DNA from: Tsukamurella paurometabola DSM 20162
GTDB taxonomy: Bacteria > Actinomycetota > Actinomycetes > Mycobacteriales > Mycobacteriaceae
NCBI RefSeq assembly: GCF_000092225.1
Contig: NC_014158.1
Span: 2,790,001 to 2,854,000 of the forward strand
Direction: 5' to 3'
DNA: 64,000 nucleotides
The notes beneath the pieces were generated by a model that was not told where the DNA came from, did not search any database, and was given only the letters and a program-made list of their open reading frames with translations. The position numbers were made by a program, and so were the translations under genes. This document shows positions 35,209-44,400 of the stretch, in pieces; positions within the stretch are counted from its first letter, which is position 1, and each line of letters starts with the position of its first letter.

Positions 35209-38022
35209 GTGACCGACCCGACCGCCTCCACCCCGGCACCCGCATCATCGGGACAGGGACCCGCACCGTCGAACGACGGTCGCCCGGACCGGGTCCGCGT
35301 GATCCGCGAGGGGGTGGCGTCCTACCTTCCGGACATCGACCCGGAGGAGACCGGCGAATGGCTCGAGTCGTTCGACGACCTGATAGCCACCCACGGGCCG
35401 GCCCGCGCCCGCTACCTGATGCTGCGACTCTTGGAGCGCGCCAGCGAGAACCGGGTGTCGATCCCGTCGCTCACGTCCACGGATTACGTGAACACCATCC
35501 CCACCGATCTCGAGCCGTGGTTCCCCGGCGACGAGGAGATCGAGCGCCGGTACCGCGCCTGGATCCGATGGAACGCCGCGATCATGGTCCACCGCGCCCA
35601 GCGCCCCGGCGTGGGCGTCGGCGGGCACATCTCCACCTACGCCAGCTCGGCGGCGCTGTACGAGGTGGGCTTCAACCACTTCTTCCGGGGCAAGGAGCAC
35701 CCGGGCGGCGGCGACCAGGTGTTCATTCAGGGTCACGCCTCCCCCGGCATCTACGCCCGCGCGTTCCTCGAAGGCCGTATCCCGGCTGAGCGGATGGACG
35801 GCTTCCGCCAGGAGAAGTCGCACGAGGACAAGGGCAAGGGCCTTCCCTCGTACCCGCACCCCCGTCTGCTGTCGAACTTCTGGGAGTTCCCGACGGTGTC
35901 GATGGGTCTGGGCCCGATGAACGCGATCATGCAGGCGCGCTTCAATCATTACCTGCACGACCGCGGCATCAAGGACACGTCGGATCAGCACGTCTGGGCG
36001 TTCCTGGGCGACGGTGAGATGGACGAACCCGAATCGCGCGGCCAGATTCAGATCGCCGCGACCGAGGGCCTCGACAACCTGACCTTCGTGGTCAACTGCA
36101 ACCTGCAGCGACTCGACGGGCCGGTGCGGGGCAACGGCAAGATCATCCAGGAGTTGGAGTCCTTCTTCCGCGGTGCCGGCTGGAACGTGATCAAGGTGAT
36201 CTGGGGTCGCGAGTGGGACGAGCTGCTGCACAAGGACCGCGACGGCGCGCTGGTGAACATCATGAACACCACGCCGGACGGCGACTACCAGACCTTCAAG
36301 GCGAACGACGGCGCCTTCGTCCGTGAGCACTTCTTCGGCCGCGATCCGCGGACCAAGGAACTGGTCAAGGACATGACCGACGAGCAGATCTGGGGCCTGC
36401 GGCGTGGCGGTCACGACTACCGCAAGGTGTACGCCGCGTACAAGTCGGCGATGGAACACAAGGGCCAGCCCACCGTGATCCTGGCGCACACCATCAAGGG
36501 CTTCGGCCTGGGCCACAACTTCGAGGGCCGTAACGCCACGCACCAGATGAAGAAGCTCACGCTCGACGATCTCAAGCAGTTCCGCGACGAGCTCCGCATC
36601 CCGATCACCGACGAGGAGCTGGAGAAGGATCCCTACCTTCCCCCGTACTACAACCCCGGACCGGAGTCGAAGGAGATCCAGTACATGCTGGAGCGTCGCA
36701 AGACGCTCGGCGGCTTCCTGCCCGCCCGCCGTACCGAGGCGCAGGCACTCACGACGCCGGACATCACCGCGCTCGATGTGATGCGCAAGGGCTCCGGTAA
36801 GCAACAGGTGGCCACCACAATGGCGGTGGTCCGGATCTTCAAGGAGCTGCTGCGCGACCCCGAGGTCGGGCACCGCATCGTCCCGATCATTCCCGACGAG
36901 GCCCGCACCTTCGGCATGGACAGCTGGTTCCCGTCGCTGAAGATCTACAACCGCCTGGGACAGACCTACACATCGGTCGATGCGCAGCTGATGCTGGCCT
37001 ACAAGGAGAACCCGCAGGGCGTGATCCTGCACGAGGGCATCAACGAGGCCGGATCCACGGCGTCGTTCACCGCCGTCGGCACCTCCTACGCCACGCACGA
37101 CGTGCCCATGATCCCGCTGTACATCTTCTATTCGATGTTCGGTTTCCAGCGCACGGGCGACGGCCTGTGGGCCGCGGCCGATCAGATGGCCCGCGGGTTC
37201 GTGCTCGGCGCCACCGCTGGGCGCACCACGCTGACCGGTGAGGGACTGCAGCACGCCGACGGTCACAGTCACGTCCTGGCTTCGACCAATCCCGCCGTGG
37301 TCGCCTACGACCCGGCCTTCGGTTACGAGCTCGCGCACATCGTCATCGACGGCCTGCGCCGGATGTACGGCGAGAACCCGGAGAACATCTACTACTACGT
37401 CACCGTGTACAACGAGCCCATCCATCAGCCGGCCGAGCCGGAGAACCTCGACGTCGAGGGTCTGCTCAAGGGGATGTACCTCTATCGTCCGGCATCGGCG
37501 GGGCACGCGAGGAAGGCCAGCATCCTCGCGTCCGGTGTGACGATGCCCGATGCCCTGGTCGCGCAGGAACTGCTCGCACAGGAATGGGGCGTGGATGCAT
37601 CGGTCTACTCGGTCACGAGCTGGGTGGAGCTGTCCCGGGACGGCATCGAGGCGGAGAAGGCGGCGCTGCGCGATCCGGCGGCGCCGGCTCGCACGCCGCA
37701 CGTGACCAAGGTGCTCGCCGATGCCCAGGGCCCGACGGTGGCGGCATCGGACTTCATGCGCGGCACCCAGGACCTGATCCGTGCGTGGGTTCCCGGCACC
37801 TATCTCACCCTGGGCACCGACGGCTTCGGCTTCTCCGACACCCGGCCGGCGGCGCGTCGCTACTTCAACGTGGACGCGCAGTCGATCGTCGTAGGGGTTC
37901 TGCTGGCACTCGCCCGGGACGGGGAGCTCGACTTCTCCGTCGCCGCGGAGGCCGCGAAGCGGTACCGGATCGACGACGTGCTCGCCGCGCCGAAGCAGAC
38001 GTCGGACCCCGGCGTAGCCTAG
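35209..38022 (+). CDS. aceE: pyruvate dehydrogenase E1 component, homodimeric
   Basis: A 937-residue thiamine-diphosphate enzyme that decarboxylates pyruvate and passes acetyl groups to lipoylated E2. The first half contains [15 protein letters not shown], the TPP motif [25 protein letters not shown] and later NPGPESKEI. The second half has the [12 protein letters not shown] / [15 protein letters not shown] region. The C-terminus [18 protein letters not shown] is typical of actinobacteria. The GTG start follows GTGAGGAG. It directly precedes mabR (6 bases), tying acetyl-CoA supply to FAS-II as in mycobacteria (Rv2241). Confidence 0.97.
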   Translation: MTDPTASTPAPASSGQGPAPSNDGRPDRVRVIREGVASYLPDIDPEETGEWLESFDDLIATHGPARARYLMLRLLERASENRVSIPSLTSTDYVNTIPTDLEPWFPGDEEIERRYRAWIRWNAAIMVHRAQRPGVGVGGHISTYASSAALYEVGFNHFFRGKEHPGGGDQVFIQGHASPGIYARAFLEGRIPAERMDGFRQEKSHEDKGKGLPSYPHPRLLSNFWEFPTVSMGLGPMNAIMQARFNHYLHDRGIKDTSDQHVWAFLGDGEMDEPESRGQIQIAATEGLDNLTFVVNCNLQRLDGPVRGNGKIIQELESFFRGAGWNVIKVIWGREWDELLHKDRDGALVNIMNTTPDGDYQTFKANDGAFVREHFFGRDPRTKELVKDMTDEQIWGLRRGGHDYRKVYAAYKSAMEHKGQPTVILAHTIKGFGLGHNFEGRNATHQMKKLTLDDLKQFRDELRIPITDEELEKDPYLPPYYNPGPESKEIQYMLERRKTLGGFLPARRTEAQALTTPDITALDVMRKGSGKQQVATTMAVVRIFKELLRDPEVGHRIVPIIPDEARTFGMDSWFPSLKIYNRLGQTYTSVDAQLMLAYKENPQGVILHEGINEAGSTASFTAVGTSYATHDVPMIPLYIFYSMFGFQRTGDGLWAAADQMARGFVLGATAGRTTLTGEGLQHADGHSHVLASTNPAVVAYDPAFGYELAHIVIDGLRRMYGENPENIYYYVTVYNEPIHQPAEPENLDVEGLLKGMYLYRPASAGHARKASILASGVTMPDALVAQELLAQEWGVDASVYSVTSWVELSRDGIEAEKAALRDPAAPARTPHVTKVLADAQGPTVAASDFMRGTQDLIRAWVPGTYLTLGTDGFGFSDTRPAARRYFNVDAQSIVVGVLLALARDGELDFSVAAEAAKRYRIDDVLAAPKQTSDPGVA

Positions 38023-38028
38023 GGATCC

Positions 38029-39318
38029 ATGACCGCCGATACGGGCTCGTTCCCCCTTCCGGGGAAACCGGGCAAGGGCAGCTTCACCAGGAAGCGCCCC
38101 GAGCCTCGCGACGTGCTCCCGGAAGCGATCCTCTCCCGGATCCGCCAGTACTCGGGCCGCGTCGCGACGGAGGCCGTGCGGTCCATGGAGGTCCAACTCC
38201 CCTATTTCGCCGATCTCGAGGCGAACCAGCGGGCGTCGATCCAGCTGATCGTCCAGACGGCGGTGGTCAACTTCGCGGAGTGGATCGAGAACCCGGACGA
38301 GTCGGAGTACACGGTGGCCGCGTTCCAGTCGGTCCCGCAGGATCTGGCCCGGCGGGTGTCGCTGCTGCAGACCGTCGAGATGGTCCGGGTGGCGATGGAG
38401 TTCTTCGAGAAGTGGCTGCCGCTGCTCGCCCGGAACGAGGATCAGCTGATCGCGCTGACCGAGGCCGTACTCCGGTACGGCCGCGAGATCGGTTTCGGCG
38501 CCGCTGCGATCTACGCCTCGGCGGCGGAGGCGCGTGGCGCGTGGGATTCGCGGATGGAGGCGCTGGTGGTCGACGCGGTGGTCCGCGGCGACACCGGCGC
38601 CAATCTCCTCTCCCGCGCCGCTGCCCTGAACTGGGACCCGGTGGCGACGGCCACCGTGGTGGTCGGTTCGCCCCCACCGGATCAGAACGTCTCGGTCGCC
38701 GGATCGGTGCACGATACGGCGCGGTCACACGGCCGGTCGGCGCTCGCGGTTGTCCAGGGGACCAAATTGGTGGTCATCGCCAGCGGCGCACTCGACAGTG
38801 GGCACCCGTTCACGGAGGCCCTGATGCGGCACTTCGCCGACGGGCCGGTCGTGATCGGTCACACCACACCCACGCTGGAGGATGCGCATGCCTCGGCGGT
38901 CGAGGCGATCGCCGGCGTCAACGCGGTCGCGGGCTGGCCGGGAGCACCTCGCCCCGTGCACAGCTGGGAGTTGCTTCCGGAACGCGCCCTGATCGGTGAC
39001 ACGCATGCCGGTCGCACCTTGTACGAGCTCCTGGTCCAGCCTCTCGAAGAGGCGGGATCGGCACTGTCGGACACCCTCGACGCCTACATCGATTCGGGCG
39101 GCGCCGTCGAATCCTGCGCCCGCGAACTGTTCGTACACCCCAATACCGTGCGCTACCGCCTGAAGAAGATCGCGGAGATCACGGGGCGCGATCCGCAGGA
39201 CCCCCGCGACGCGTTCGTTCTCCGGGTGGCGGCCACGATCGGCCGGCTCGCGGCGGCCAATCCGGAGCGATTCACCCCCGCTGCGATGGCCCGAACCACA
39301 GATGTCACACTGAACTAA
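38029..39318 (+). CDS. mabR: PucR-family regulator of FAS-II
   Basis: A 429-residue regulator. A long N-terminal sensing region ends near residue 330, followed by the PucR C-terminal helix-turn-helix (LDAYIDSGGAVESCARELFVHPNTVRYRLKKI). Its place between aceE and fabD is that of M. tuberculosis Rv2242 (MabR), the regulator of the mycolic-acid FAS-II operon that binds TTTTGT-N9-ACAAAA sites. Exactly such a site lies 51 bases after its stop. Acyl-CoA effectors are known for relatives and are assumed here. Confidence 0.92.
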   Translation: MTADTGSFPLPGKPGKGSFTRKRPEPRDVLPEAILSRIRQYSGRVATEAVRSMEVQLPYFADLEANQRASIQLIVQTAVVNFAEWIENPDESEYTVAAFQSVPQDLARRVSLLQTVEMVRVAMEFFEKWLPLLARNEDQLIALTEAVLRYGREIGFGAAAIYASAAEARGAWDSRMEALVVDAVVRGDTGANLLSRAAALNWDPVATATVVVGSPPPDQNVSVAGSVHDTARSHGRSALAVVQGTKLVVIASGALDSGHPFTEALMRHFADGPVVIGHTTPTLEDAHASAVEAIAGVNAVAGWPGAPRPVHSWELLPERALIGDTHAGRTLYELLVQPLEEAGSALSDTLDAYIDSGGAVESCARELFVHPNTVRYRLKKIAEITGRDPQDPRDAFVLRVAATIGRLAAANPERFTPAAMARTTDVTLN

Positions 39319-39367
39319 CCCCGTATCAGGTAACACTCTGATAACAGGCCCTGCGCGCTGAGCTGGG

Positions 39368-39390
39368 CTTTTGTGGGAACCCCACAAAAG
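39368..39390. promoter_or_regulatory. MabR-type operator before fabD
   Basis: A perfect palindrome with 10-base arms, CTTTTGTGGG (39368-39377) and CCCACAAAAG (39381-39390), around AAC. It contains TTTTGT-N9-ACAAAA, the motif I recall for mycobacterial MabR at the fasII promoter. It lies 66 bases upstream of the fabD GTG, in the mabR-fabD gap, so MabR probably controls fabD-acpM-kasA here. Confidence 0.82.
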
Positions 39391-39455
39391 ACATGAGGAA
39401 GCTTCTCAGCCCACAACACCTTCCTTTCAGGTTCCCACGGTGTTTCCTGGAACAC

Positions 39456-40358
39456 GTGATTGCATTGCTCGCCCCCGGACAGGGTTCCCAGAAGCCCGGC
39501 ATGCTGACGGCATGGCTCGACCAGCCGGCTGCCGTGGACCGTTTGCGCGCATGGTCCGAGATCGCCGATCTCGACCTGGTCCGCCTCGGCACCGTCGCCG
39601 AGGCCGACGAGATCACCGATACCGCCGTGACCCAGCCCCTCGTGGTCGCCGCCGCACTGCTCGCGTTCGAGCAGATGGGCGCCCAGCCGGCCGACACCAT
39701 CGTCGCCGGGCACTCCGTGGGAGAGCTCGCCGCCGCCGCGGTGGCGGGCGTCATCACCGCCGACGAGGCCGTGCGCCTGGCCGCGATCCGTGGCCGCGCG
39801 ATGGCCGCCGCCTGCGCCCTGGTCCCCACCTCGATGACCGCCGTGCTCGGCGGCGACGAGGCCGAGGTCCTGCAGCGCCTGGCCGACTACGACCTGGTCC
39901 CGGCGAACATGAACGCGACCGGTCAGATCGTGGCCGCGGGCGCTGTCGAGAACCTGCAGAAGCTGGCCGACAACGCGCCGGAGAAGGCGCGCCTGCGTCC
40001 GCTCGCCGTCGCCGGTGCCTTCCACACCGCATTCATGGCCCCGGCCCAGGAGGCCGTCGCGGCCGCCGCCGCCCAGATCACCCCGCGTGATCCGCAGCTC
40101 ACGCTGCTGTCGAACCGGGACGGTCAGCCCGTCACCACCGGCGAGGCCGCGCTGTCGCAGATCATCGCGCAGGTGACGCTGCCGGTGCGGTGGGACCTCT
40201 GCACCGCCACCATGCGCGCCGCCGAGGTCTCGACGGTCGTCGAGCTGCCCCCGGCCGGCACCCTGGTGGGCATTGCCAAGCGCGAGCTCAAGGGCGTGCC
40301 GCAGGTCGCCGTGAAGACCCCGGCCGATCTGGCCGAGCTGCTCGTCGCCGCACGCTAG
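39456..40358 (+). CDS. fabD: malonyl-CoA:ACP transacylase
   Basis: A 300-residue acyltransferase loading malonate on AcpM for FAS-II. The nucleophile is in the GHSVGE motif and the catalytic His in AGAFHTAFMAPA. The GTG (VIALLAPGQGSQ) aligns with the N-terminus of M. tuberculosis FabD. An in-frame ATG-type start at 39393 would add 21 residues that overlap the operator region and look non-coding. The ribosome site is weak. acpM follows after 124 bases. Confidence 0.95.
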   Translation: MIALLAPGQGSQKPGMLTAWLDQPAAVDRLRAWSEIADLDLVRLGTVAEADEITDTAVTQPLVVAAALLAFEQMGAQPADTIVAGHSVGELAAAAVAGVITADEAVRLAAIRGRAMAAACALVPTSMTAVLGGDEAEVLQRLADYDLVPANMNATGQIVAAGAVENLQKLADNAPEKARLRPLAVAGAFHTAFMAPAQEAVAAAAAQITPRDPQLTLLSNRDGQPVTTGEAALSQIIAQVTLPVRWDLCTATMRAAEVSTVVELPPAGTLVGIAKRELKGVPQVAVKTPADLAELLVAAR

Positions 40359-40482
40359 CAACGACTCAGACCACCGACGGTGCCGACCGGTACCGTCCAG
40401 CCAGCGGCGTTCGCCGTCGCACCATCAAGACTCCCGTCTCCGCGGTATCGCGGGTCGGGTCACTCAAGGAAAGGGACCCACT

Positions 40483-40788
40483 GTGGCCACCAGCCAGGAC
40501 GAAATCGTCGCCGCCATCGCCGAGATCATCGAGGAGGTCACCGGTATCGAGCCTTCCGAGGTGACCCCCGACAAGGCCTTCATCGACGACCTGGACATCG
40601 ACTCGCTGTCGATGGTTGAGATCGCCGTGCAGCTCGAGGACAAGTACGGCGTCAAGGTGCCGGACGAGGATCTCGCGGGCCTGAAGACCGTCGGCGACGC
40701 CGTTGCCTACATCCAGAAGCTCGAGGCCGAGAACGCTGATCTGGCGGCCGAGCTCAAGGGCAAGTACGAGGCCGAGAAGAACAAGTAA
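40483..40788 (+). CDS. acpM: meromycolate extension acyl carrier protein
   Basis: A 101-residue acyl carrier protein with the phosphopantetheine attachment Ser41 in DDLDIDSLSMVE. The C-terminal extension beyond the usual 75-80 residues (KLEAENADLAAELKGKYEAEKNK region) is the mark of mycobacterial AcpM. GTG start with AAGGAAAGGG upstream. In the fabD-acpM gap, GACGGT (40376-40381) pairs with ACCGTC (40392-40397), a possible processing or attenuation hairpin. kasA begins 4 bases after its stop. Confidence 0.95.
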   Translation: MATSQDEIVAAIAEIIEEVTGIEPSEVTPDKAFIDDLDIDSLSMVEIAVQLEDKYGVKVPDEDLAGLKTVGDAVAYIQKLEAENADLAAELKGKYEAEKNK

Positions 40789-40791
40789 GAC

Positions 40792-42099
40792 GTGCCTTCG
40801 CTGAGGAATTTCTCGACGCTTGGCGGACAGTTCCCCAGCGTCGTCGTCACAGCCATCGAGCTGACCACCTCCATCGGCACTGATACCGAGTCGACCTGGA
40901 GTGGTCTGCTCGACGGCAAGAGTGGTATCCGTCCGCTCGAGGGCGATTTCATCGGTGTGCAGATCCCCGACCTGCCCGTCCGCTTCGGCGGGCAGCTGCT
41001 CGAGGATCCGACCTCCGAGGTGCCCGAACGTCCGGACCGCAAGTACGCCGGTGACGTGAGCAAACAGCACGTCTCCAAGCGCCGCATGTCCTACGTCGAG
41101 CAGGCCTCGCACGTGATGACCAAGCGCCTGTGGGACAAGGCCGGCCGACCCGACGTCGACCCGGCCCGCCTCGCAGCGGTCGTCGGCACCGGCCTCGGCG
41201 GCGGCGAATCGATGGTCGAAGCCGTCGACGCACTGCGCGATCACGGCGTCCGCAAGGTCTCCCCCTTCGCGGTCCAGATGTCCATGCCCAACGGCGCCTG
41301 CGCCGTCTCGGCACTGGAAATCGGCGCCCGCGCCGGAGCCATCGCACCGGTCTCCGCCTGCTCCACCGGCAACGAGGCCATCGCCCACGCCTGGCGCCAG
41401 ATCGTGCTCGGCGACGCCGACATCGCCGTCTGCGGCGGCATCGAAGGACGCATCGACAGCCCAGTCATCGCACCGTTCTCGATGATGCGCGCCCTCTCCA
41501 CCCGCAACGACGATCCGGCCGCGGCATCACGCCCGTTCGACAAGGACCGCGACGGCTTCGTCTTCGGCGAAGCCCAGGCCCTGATGATCATCGAAACCGA
41601 GGAACACGCCCTGGCACGCGGCGCCACACCGATCGCCCGCCTCCTCGGCGCCGGCATCACCTCCGACGGCTACCACATGGTGTCGCCGGATGTGGAGGGC
41701 GGCGGTGCCGCTCGCGCCATGAAGCGGGCGATGGAGACGGCCGGCCTCTCGCGGTCGGACATCGACTTCATCAACGCGCACGCGACGGCGACGCCGATCG
41801 GTGATGCGGCGGAGTCGAAGGCGATCAACGCGGTCGTCGGCACCGACGCGGCGGTCTATGCACCCAAGGGTGCACTGGGCCACTCGATCGGCGCGGTCGG
41901 CGCGCTGGAGGCAGCACTGACGGTGCTCTCCATCCGCGATGGCGTCATCCCGCCCACGCTCAACCTCGAGAACCAGGATCCGGAGATCAATCTGGATGTG
42001 GTGCACGGCGAGGCACGCAAGGGCGAGATCAACTACGCGCTGAACAACTCCTTCGGGTTCGGCGGCCACAACGTGGCGCTGGCGTTCGGCAAGTACTGA
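40792..42099 (+). CDS. kasA: beta-ketoacyl-ACP synthase, KasA/KasB type
   Basis: A 435-residue FAS-II condensing enzyme extending acyl-AcpM toward meromycolate. The catalytic triad is C190 (PVSACSTG), H330 and H364 ([10 protein letters not shown]). The second motif reads INAHATATP; alanine in place of the usual glycine also occurs in M. tuberculosis KasB. Residues 72-95 form an extra charged loop relative to KasA. It is the only Kas gene here, followed by a terminator rather than kasB and accD6, so one enzyme may do both elongation jobs or a second copy lies elsewhere. Confidence 0.95.
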   Translation: MPSLRNFSTLGGQFPSVVVTAIELTTSIGTDTESTWSGLLDGKSGIRPLEGDFIGVQIPDLPVRFGGQLLEDPTSEVPERPDRKYAGDVSKQHVSKRRMSYVEQASHVMTKRLWDKAGRPDVDPARLAAVVGTGLGGGESMVEAVDALRDHGVRKVSPFAVQMSMPNGACAVSALEIGARAGAIAPVSACSTGNEAIAHAWRQIVLGDADIAVCGGIEGRIDSPVIAPFSMMRALSTRNDDPAAASRPFDKDRDGFVFGEAQALMIIETEEHALARGATPIARLLGAGITSDGYHMVSPDVEGGGAARAMKRAMETAGLSRSDIDFINAHATATPIGDAAESKAINAVVGTDAAVYAPKGALGHSIGAVGALEAALTVLSIRDGVIPPTLNLENQDPEINLDVVHGEARKGEINYALNNSFGFGGHNVALAFGKY

Positions 42100-42114
42100 G
42101 CTCCACTCCAGAGG

Positions 42115-42153
42115 CCGGCCGTCGGGATCTTCCCGGCGGCCGGTTTCGTCTTT
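42115..42153 (+). terminator. intrinsic terminator after kasA
   Basis: A GC-rich stem pairs CCGGCCG-TCGGGA (42115-42127) with TCCCGGCGGCCGG (42131-42143) across a 3-base loop, allowing one bulge. T-rich TTTCGTCTTT follows. It lies 16 bases after the kasA stop and ends the FAS-II transcript. Confidence 0.8.
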
Positions 42154-42175
42154 CCCGACAACCGACGTGCGGGCG

Positions 42176-42592
42176 CTACATCGTGAGGTCGGCGCCGAGC
42201 CAGTGCTCGGGTTCGAGCACCACGGTGGCGTGCTCCCCCAATTGGTCGGCGAACGCGAGGTAGCCGTCGAGTTCAGCGCCCTGGAGGTATCGGGCGGCCA
42301 TGGCGTAGATCTCCTCGTCCGTCGAGGGACGCAACTCTGAGACGGGGCCCTCCACGGTGACGTACATGGTGCGAGGAGTGACGGTATCGACCATGAGCGA
42401 GAACCGTCCGGCATCACTGATCGCGCGCATCTTCCGGGAGTGCGGGCTGATCGTGATCCACGGTTTGCCGCCCGGTTCGTAGGCGTACCAGACCGGCACG
42501 GTAAGCGGGCCGCGGCCCTGCTCCGCGATGGAAAACGCCGCGACGTGCGGTTCTGCGAGGAAGTGCTGCTTCTCCGATGCGGTGAGTGCCAT
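42176..42592 (-). CDS. pyridoxamine 5'-phosphate oxidase family protein
   Basis: A 138-residue split-barrel protein of the PPOX class, possibly FMN- or F420-dependent (VPVWYAYEPGGKPWITISP, GRFSLMVDTVTPRTMYVTVEG). It matches F420-dependent biliverdin reductase or general stress family members. It lacks the features of true PdxH. The gene is monocistronic and converges on kasA's terminator. Confidence 0.8.
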   Translation of the reverse strand: MALTASEKQHFLAEPHVAAFSIAEQGRGPLTVPVWYAYEPGGKPWITISPHSRKMRAISDAGRFSLMVDTVTPRTMYVTVEGPVSELRPSTDEEIYAMAARYLQGAELDGYLAFADQLGEHATVVLEPEHWLGADLTM

Positions 42593-42721
42593 GGCCCCAT
42601 GGTGGCAGAGGGGTCCGACGTATCGCGCCGCTTCGACAGGAGTCCCGGTCCCGGCGGGGCGCCGTCACTCGCGCGCCGCGCTCGCCCGCCAGGGCCGGGT
42701 TTCAGGCAGGTCTGGTGAGGA

Positions 42722-43237
42722 TCAGCCGACGGCCTGCGACAGCCAGGTGACCTCGGCGCCCTGTCCACCCATGCGGAAGGGCTCGAGTGCGTCGTCCCAG
42801 GCGGTGCCCAGGAGGGAATCGATGGCGGTCTGCAGCCCCTCGCCGCCCTGTTCGAGCATGAGCGAGCGCAACTGGGCCTCGCCGAGCAACGTGTCACCCG
42901 ACGCGCTCATCGTGCCACGCCACAGGCCCAGACCCGGGGCATAGCAGAACCGCTCACCGTCGACCCCCTCGGAGGGATCTTCGGTGACCTCGAACCGCAG
43001 GGAGTTCCACTCCCGGAGCGTGTTCGCCATCCGCGCACCGGAGCCGACCGGGCCAACCCAGTCGACGACGGCGCGCTGCATACCGGGGACGGCCTCCTGC
43101 GCGGTCCACTTGAGCGTGGCTCGCGCATCGAGGGTCCTCGACAGTGCCCACTCCACGTGCGGGCACAGTGCAGCAGGTGCGGCGTGAATCCAGACGACAC
43201 CCGTCGTCACCTCTGCAAACTGACTCAGCTGCTGCAT
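42722..43237 (-). CDS. DUF3145 family protein
   Basis: A 171-residue soluble protein, conserved in actinobacteria (VTTGVVWIHAAPAALCPHVEWAL, RAVVDWVGPVGSGARMANTLREW, YAPGLGLWRGTMSASGD). The function is unknown. ATG is chosen because AGAAGG lies 8 bases upstream; an in-frame GTG 9 bases earlier is possible. Confidence 0.85.
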   Translation of the reverse strand: MQQLSQFAEVTTGVVWIHAAPAALCPHVEWALSRTLDARATLKWTAQEAVPGMQRAVVDWVGPVGSGARMANTLREWNSLRFEVTEDPSEGVDGERFCYAPGLGLWRGTMSASGDTLLGEAQLRSLMLEQGGEGLQTAIDSLLGTAWDDALEPFRMGGQGAEVTWLSQAVG

Positions 43238-43372
43238 GGTTGCCACCTTCTTCGTTTCGACGAGAACGTCTTCCCCAAGCCGTCTGTCGAACCGGGTGGC
43301 TACCCGCTGCTGCCTTATCACACCGATGTAGTTATGAAGCCATTGTGCACCATGATGCGCGTGTTGCGCCAG

Positions 43373-44194
43373 TTACACGCCTTGTAGTTCCTGAGAAATC
43401 AGGCGGTCGTTGAACTCGGACCACAGGGGTTTAGCCCACGCACCGAACGGCCGGTCGGTGAGGATCACCGCTGCGAGCTGCAGATCGGGGTCGATCCACA
43501 GATACGTCCCCGCCTGCCCGAAGTGCCCGACGGTGCGCGGCGAGTTCCGGGTTCCCGTCCAGTGCGGGCGTTTGTCGCCCTTGATCTCGAAGCCGAGCCC
43601 CCAGGTGTTCTGGATGAATTTGCCGTATCCGGGGACGAAGCCGGCGAGGCCTGGGAAGTGGACCGTGCACGCACCCCCGACGGTGCGCGGGTCCAGCAAA
43701 GTAGGGGCGGCCACCTCGGCAGCGAAGCGCGTCAGGTCGGCCACCGTCGAGCGGGCTCCGTGGCCTGCGGGGCCGGGCAGGCTGCTGCGAGTCATTCCGA
43801 GGGGGCCGAAGACGGCCTCGCGGAGGTAGTCGGGGAATCCGATACCGGTCTCCTCCTCCACCAGACGGGCCACCAGCTCGTAGCCGTAGGAGCTGTAGAT
43901 CCGTTGTGTCGCCGGCGCGGCCACCACTTCGTCGGAATCGAACGCGAGCCCAGAGGCGTGGGCCAGCAGGTGCTCGACGGTACTCCCCGGCGGCCCCACC
44001 GGCTGGTCCAGCCGGATCGCCTCCTCTTCGATCGCGACGAGGATCCCGTAGGCCACGAGAAGCTTGGTGACAGAAGCGAGTTCATACTCCGCGTCGAGAT
44101 CGCCGTAGCCGTCGACGGTGCGCGCATCGTCCGTGCGCAACAGCGCTCCGGCTGCATTCTCCACCGGCCACTGCGCCAGTTCCGCGAGACTCAT
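43373..44194 (-). CDS. serine hydrolase, beta-lactamase/penicillin-binding family
   Basis: A 273-residue protein of the class C beta-lactamase-related group (COG1680). The active-site SxxK is S41-V-T-K44 in LASVTKLL, the tyrosine motif is YSSYGYEL near residue 100, and HFGQAGT near 230 takes the place of the KTG triad. There is no signal peptide, so it is likely a cytoplasmic esterase or amidohydrolase rather than a resistance enzyme. Confidence 0.85.
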   Translation of the reverse strand: MSLAELAQWPVENAAGALLRTDDARTVDGYGDLDAEYELASVTKLLVAYGILVAIEEEAIRLDQPVGPPGSTVEHLLAHASGLAFDSDEVVAAPATQRIYSSYGYELVARLVEEETGIGFPDYLREAVFGPLGMTRSSLPGPAGHGARSTVADLTRFAAEVAAPTLLDPRTVGGACTVHFPGLAGFVPGYGKFIQNTWGLGFEIKGDKRPHWTGTRNSPRTVGHFGQAGTYLWIDPDLQLAAVILTDRPFGAWAKPLWSEFNDRLISQELQGV

Positions 44195-44400
44195 TTCCCT
44201 CCTCGGTTCGACTCGTCAACCGTACCCGGAAGCGTCTCCCGCCCCGGGAACCGAGCGTTCGCTGCGCGCGGCACCCGACCAGCAAATATGTCGATTTGTT
44301 TGCGGTCGCACATTCAGGCTTTATTAAGCCTTGAACGGATTTAGGCTCGCCGGCATGGACGCCGTTCACGCGTCTGCATTCGCCAGGAAGGACCCGACCC

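Noticed and set aside
35245-38712. Minus-strand open frame of more than 1100 codons opposite aceE and mabR
   Set aside because: Its sequence is Arg/Gly/His/Val-rich mirror sequence without a domain, and both genes on the other strand are unmistakable. Long antisense frames are expected at this GC content.
40376-40397. Terminator between fabD and acpM
   Set aside because: The arms are only 6 bases with no T tract, and acpM and kasA would need their own promoter. Processing or no function is as likely.
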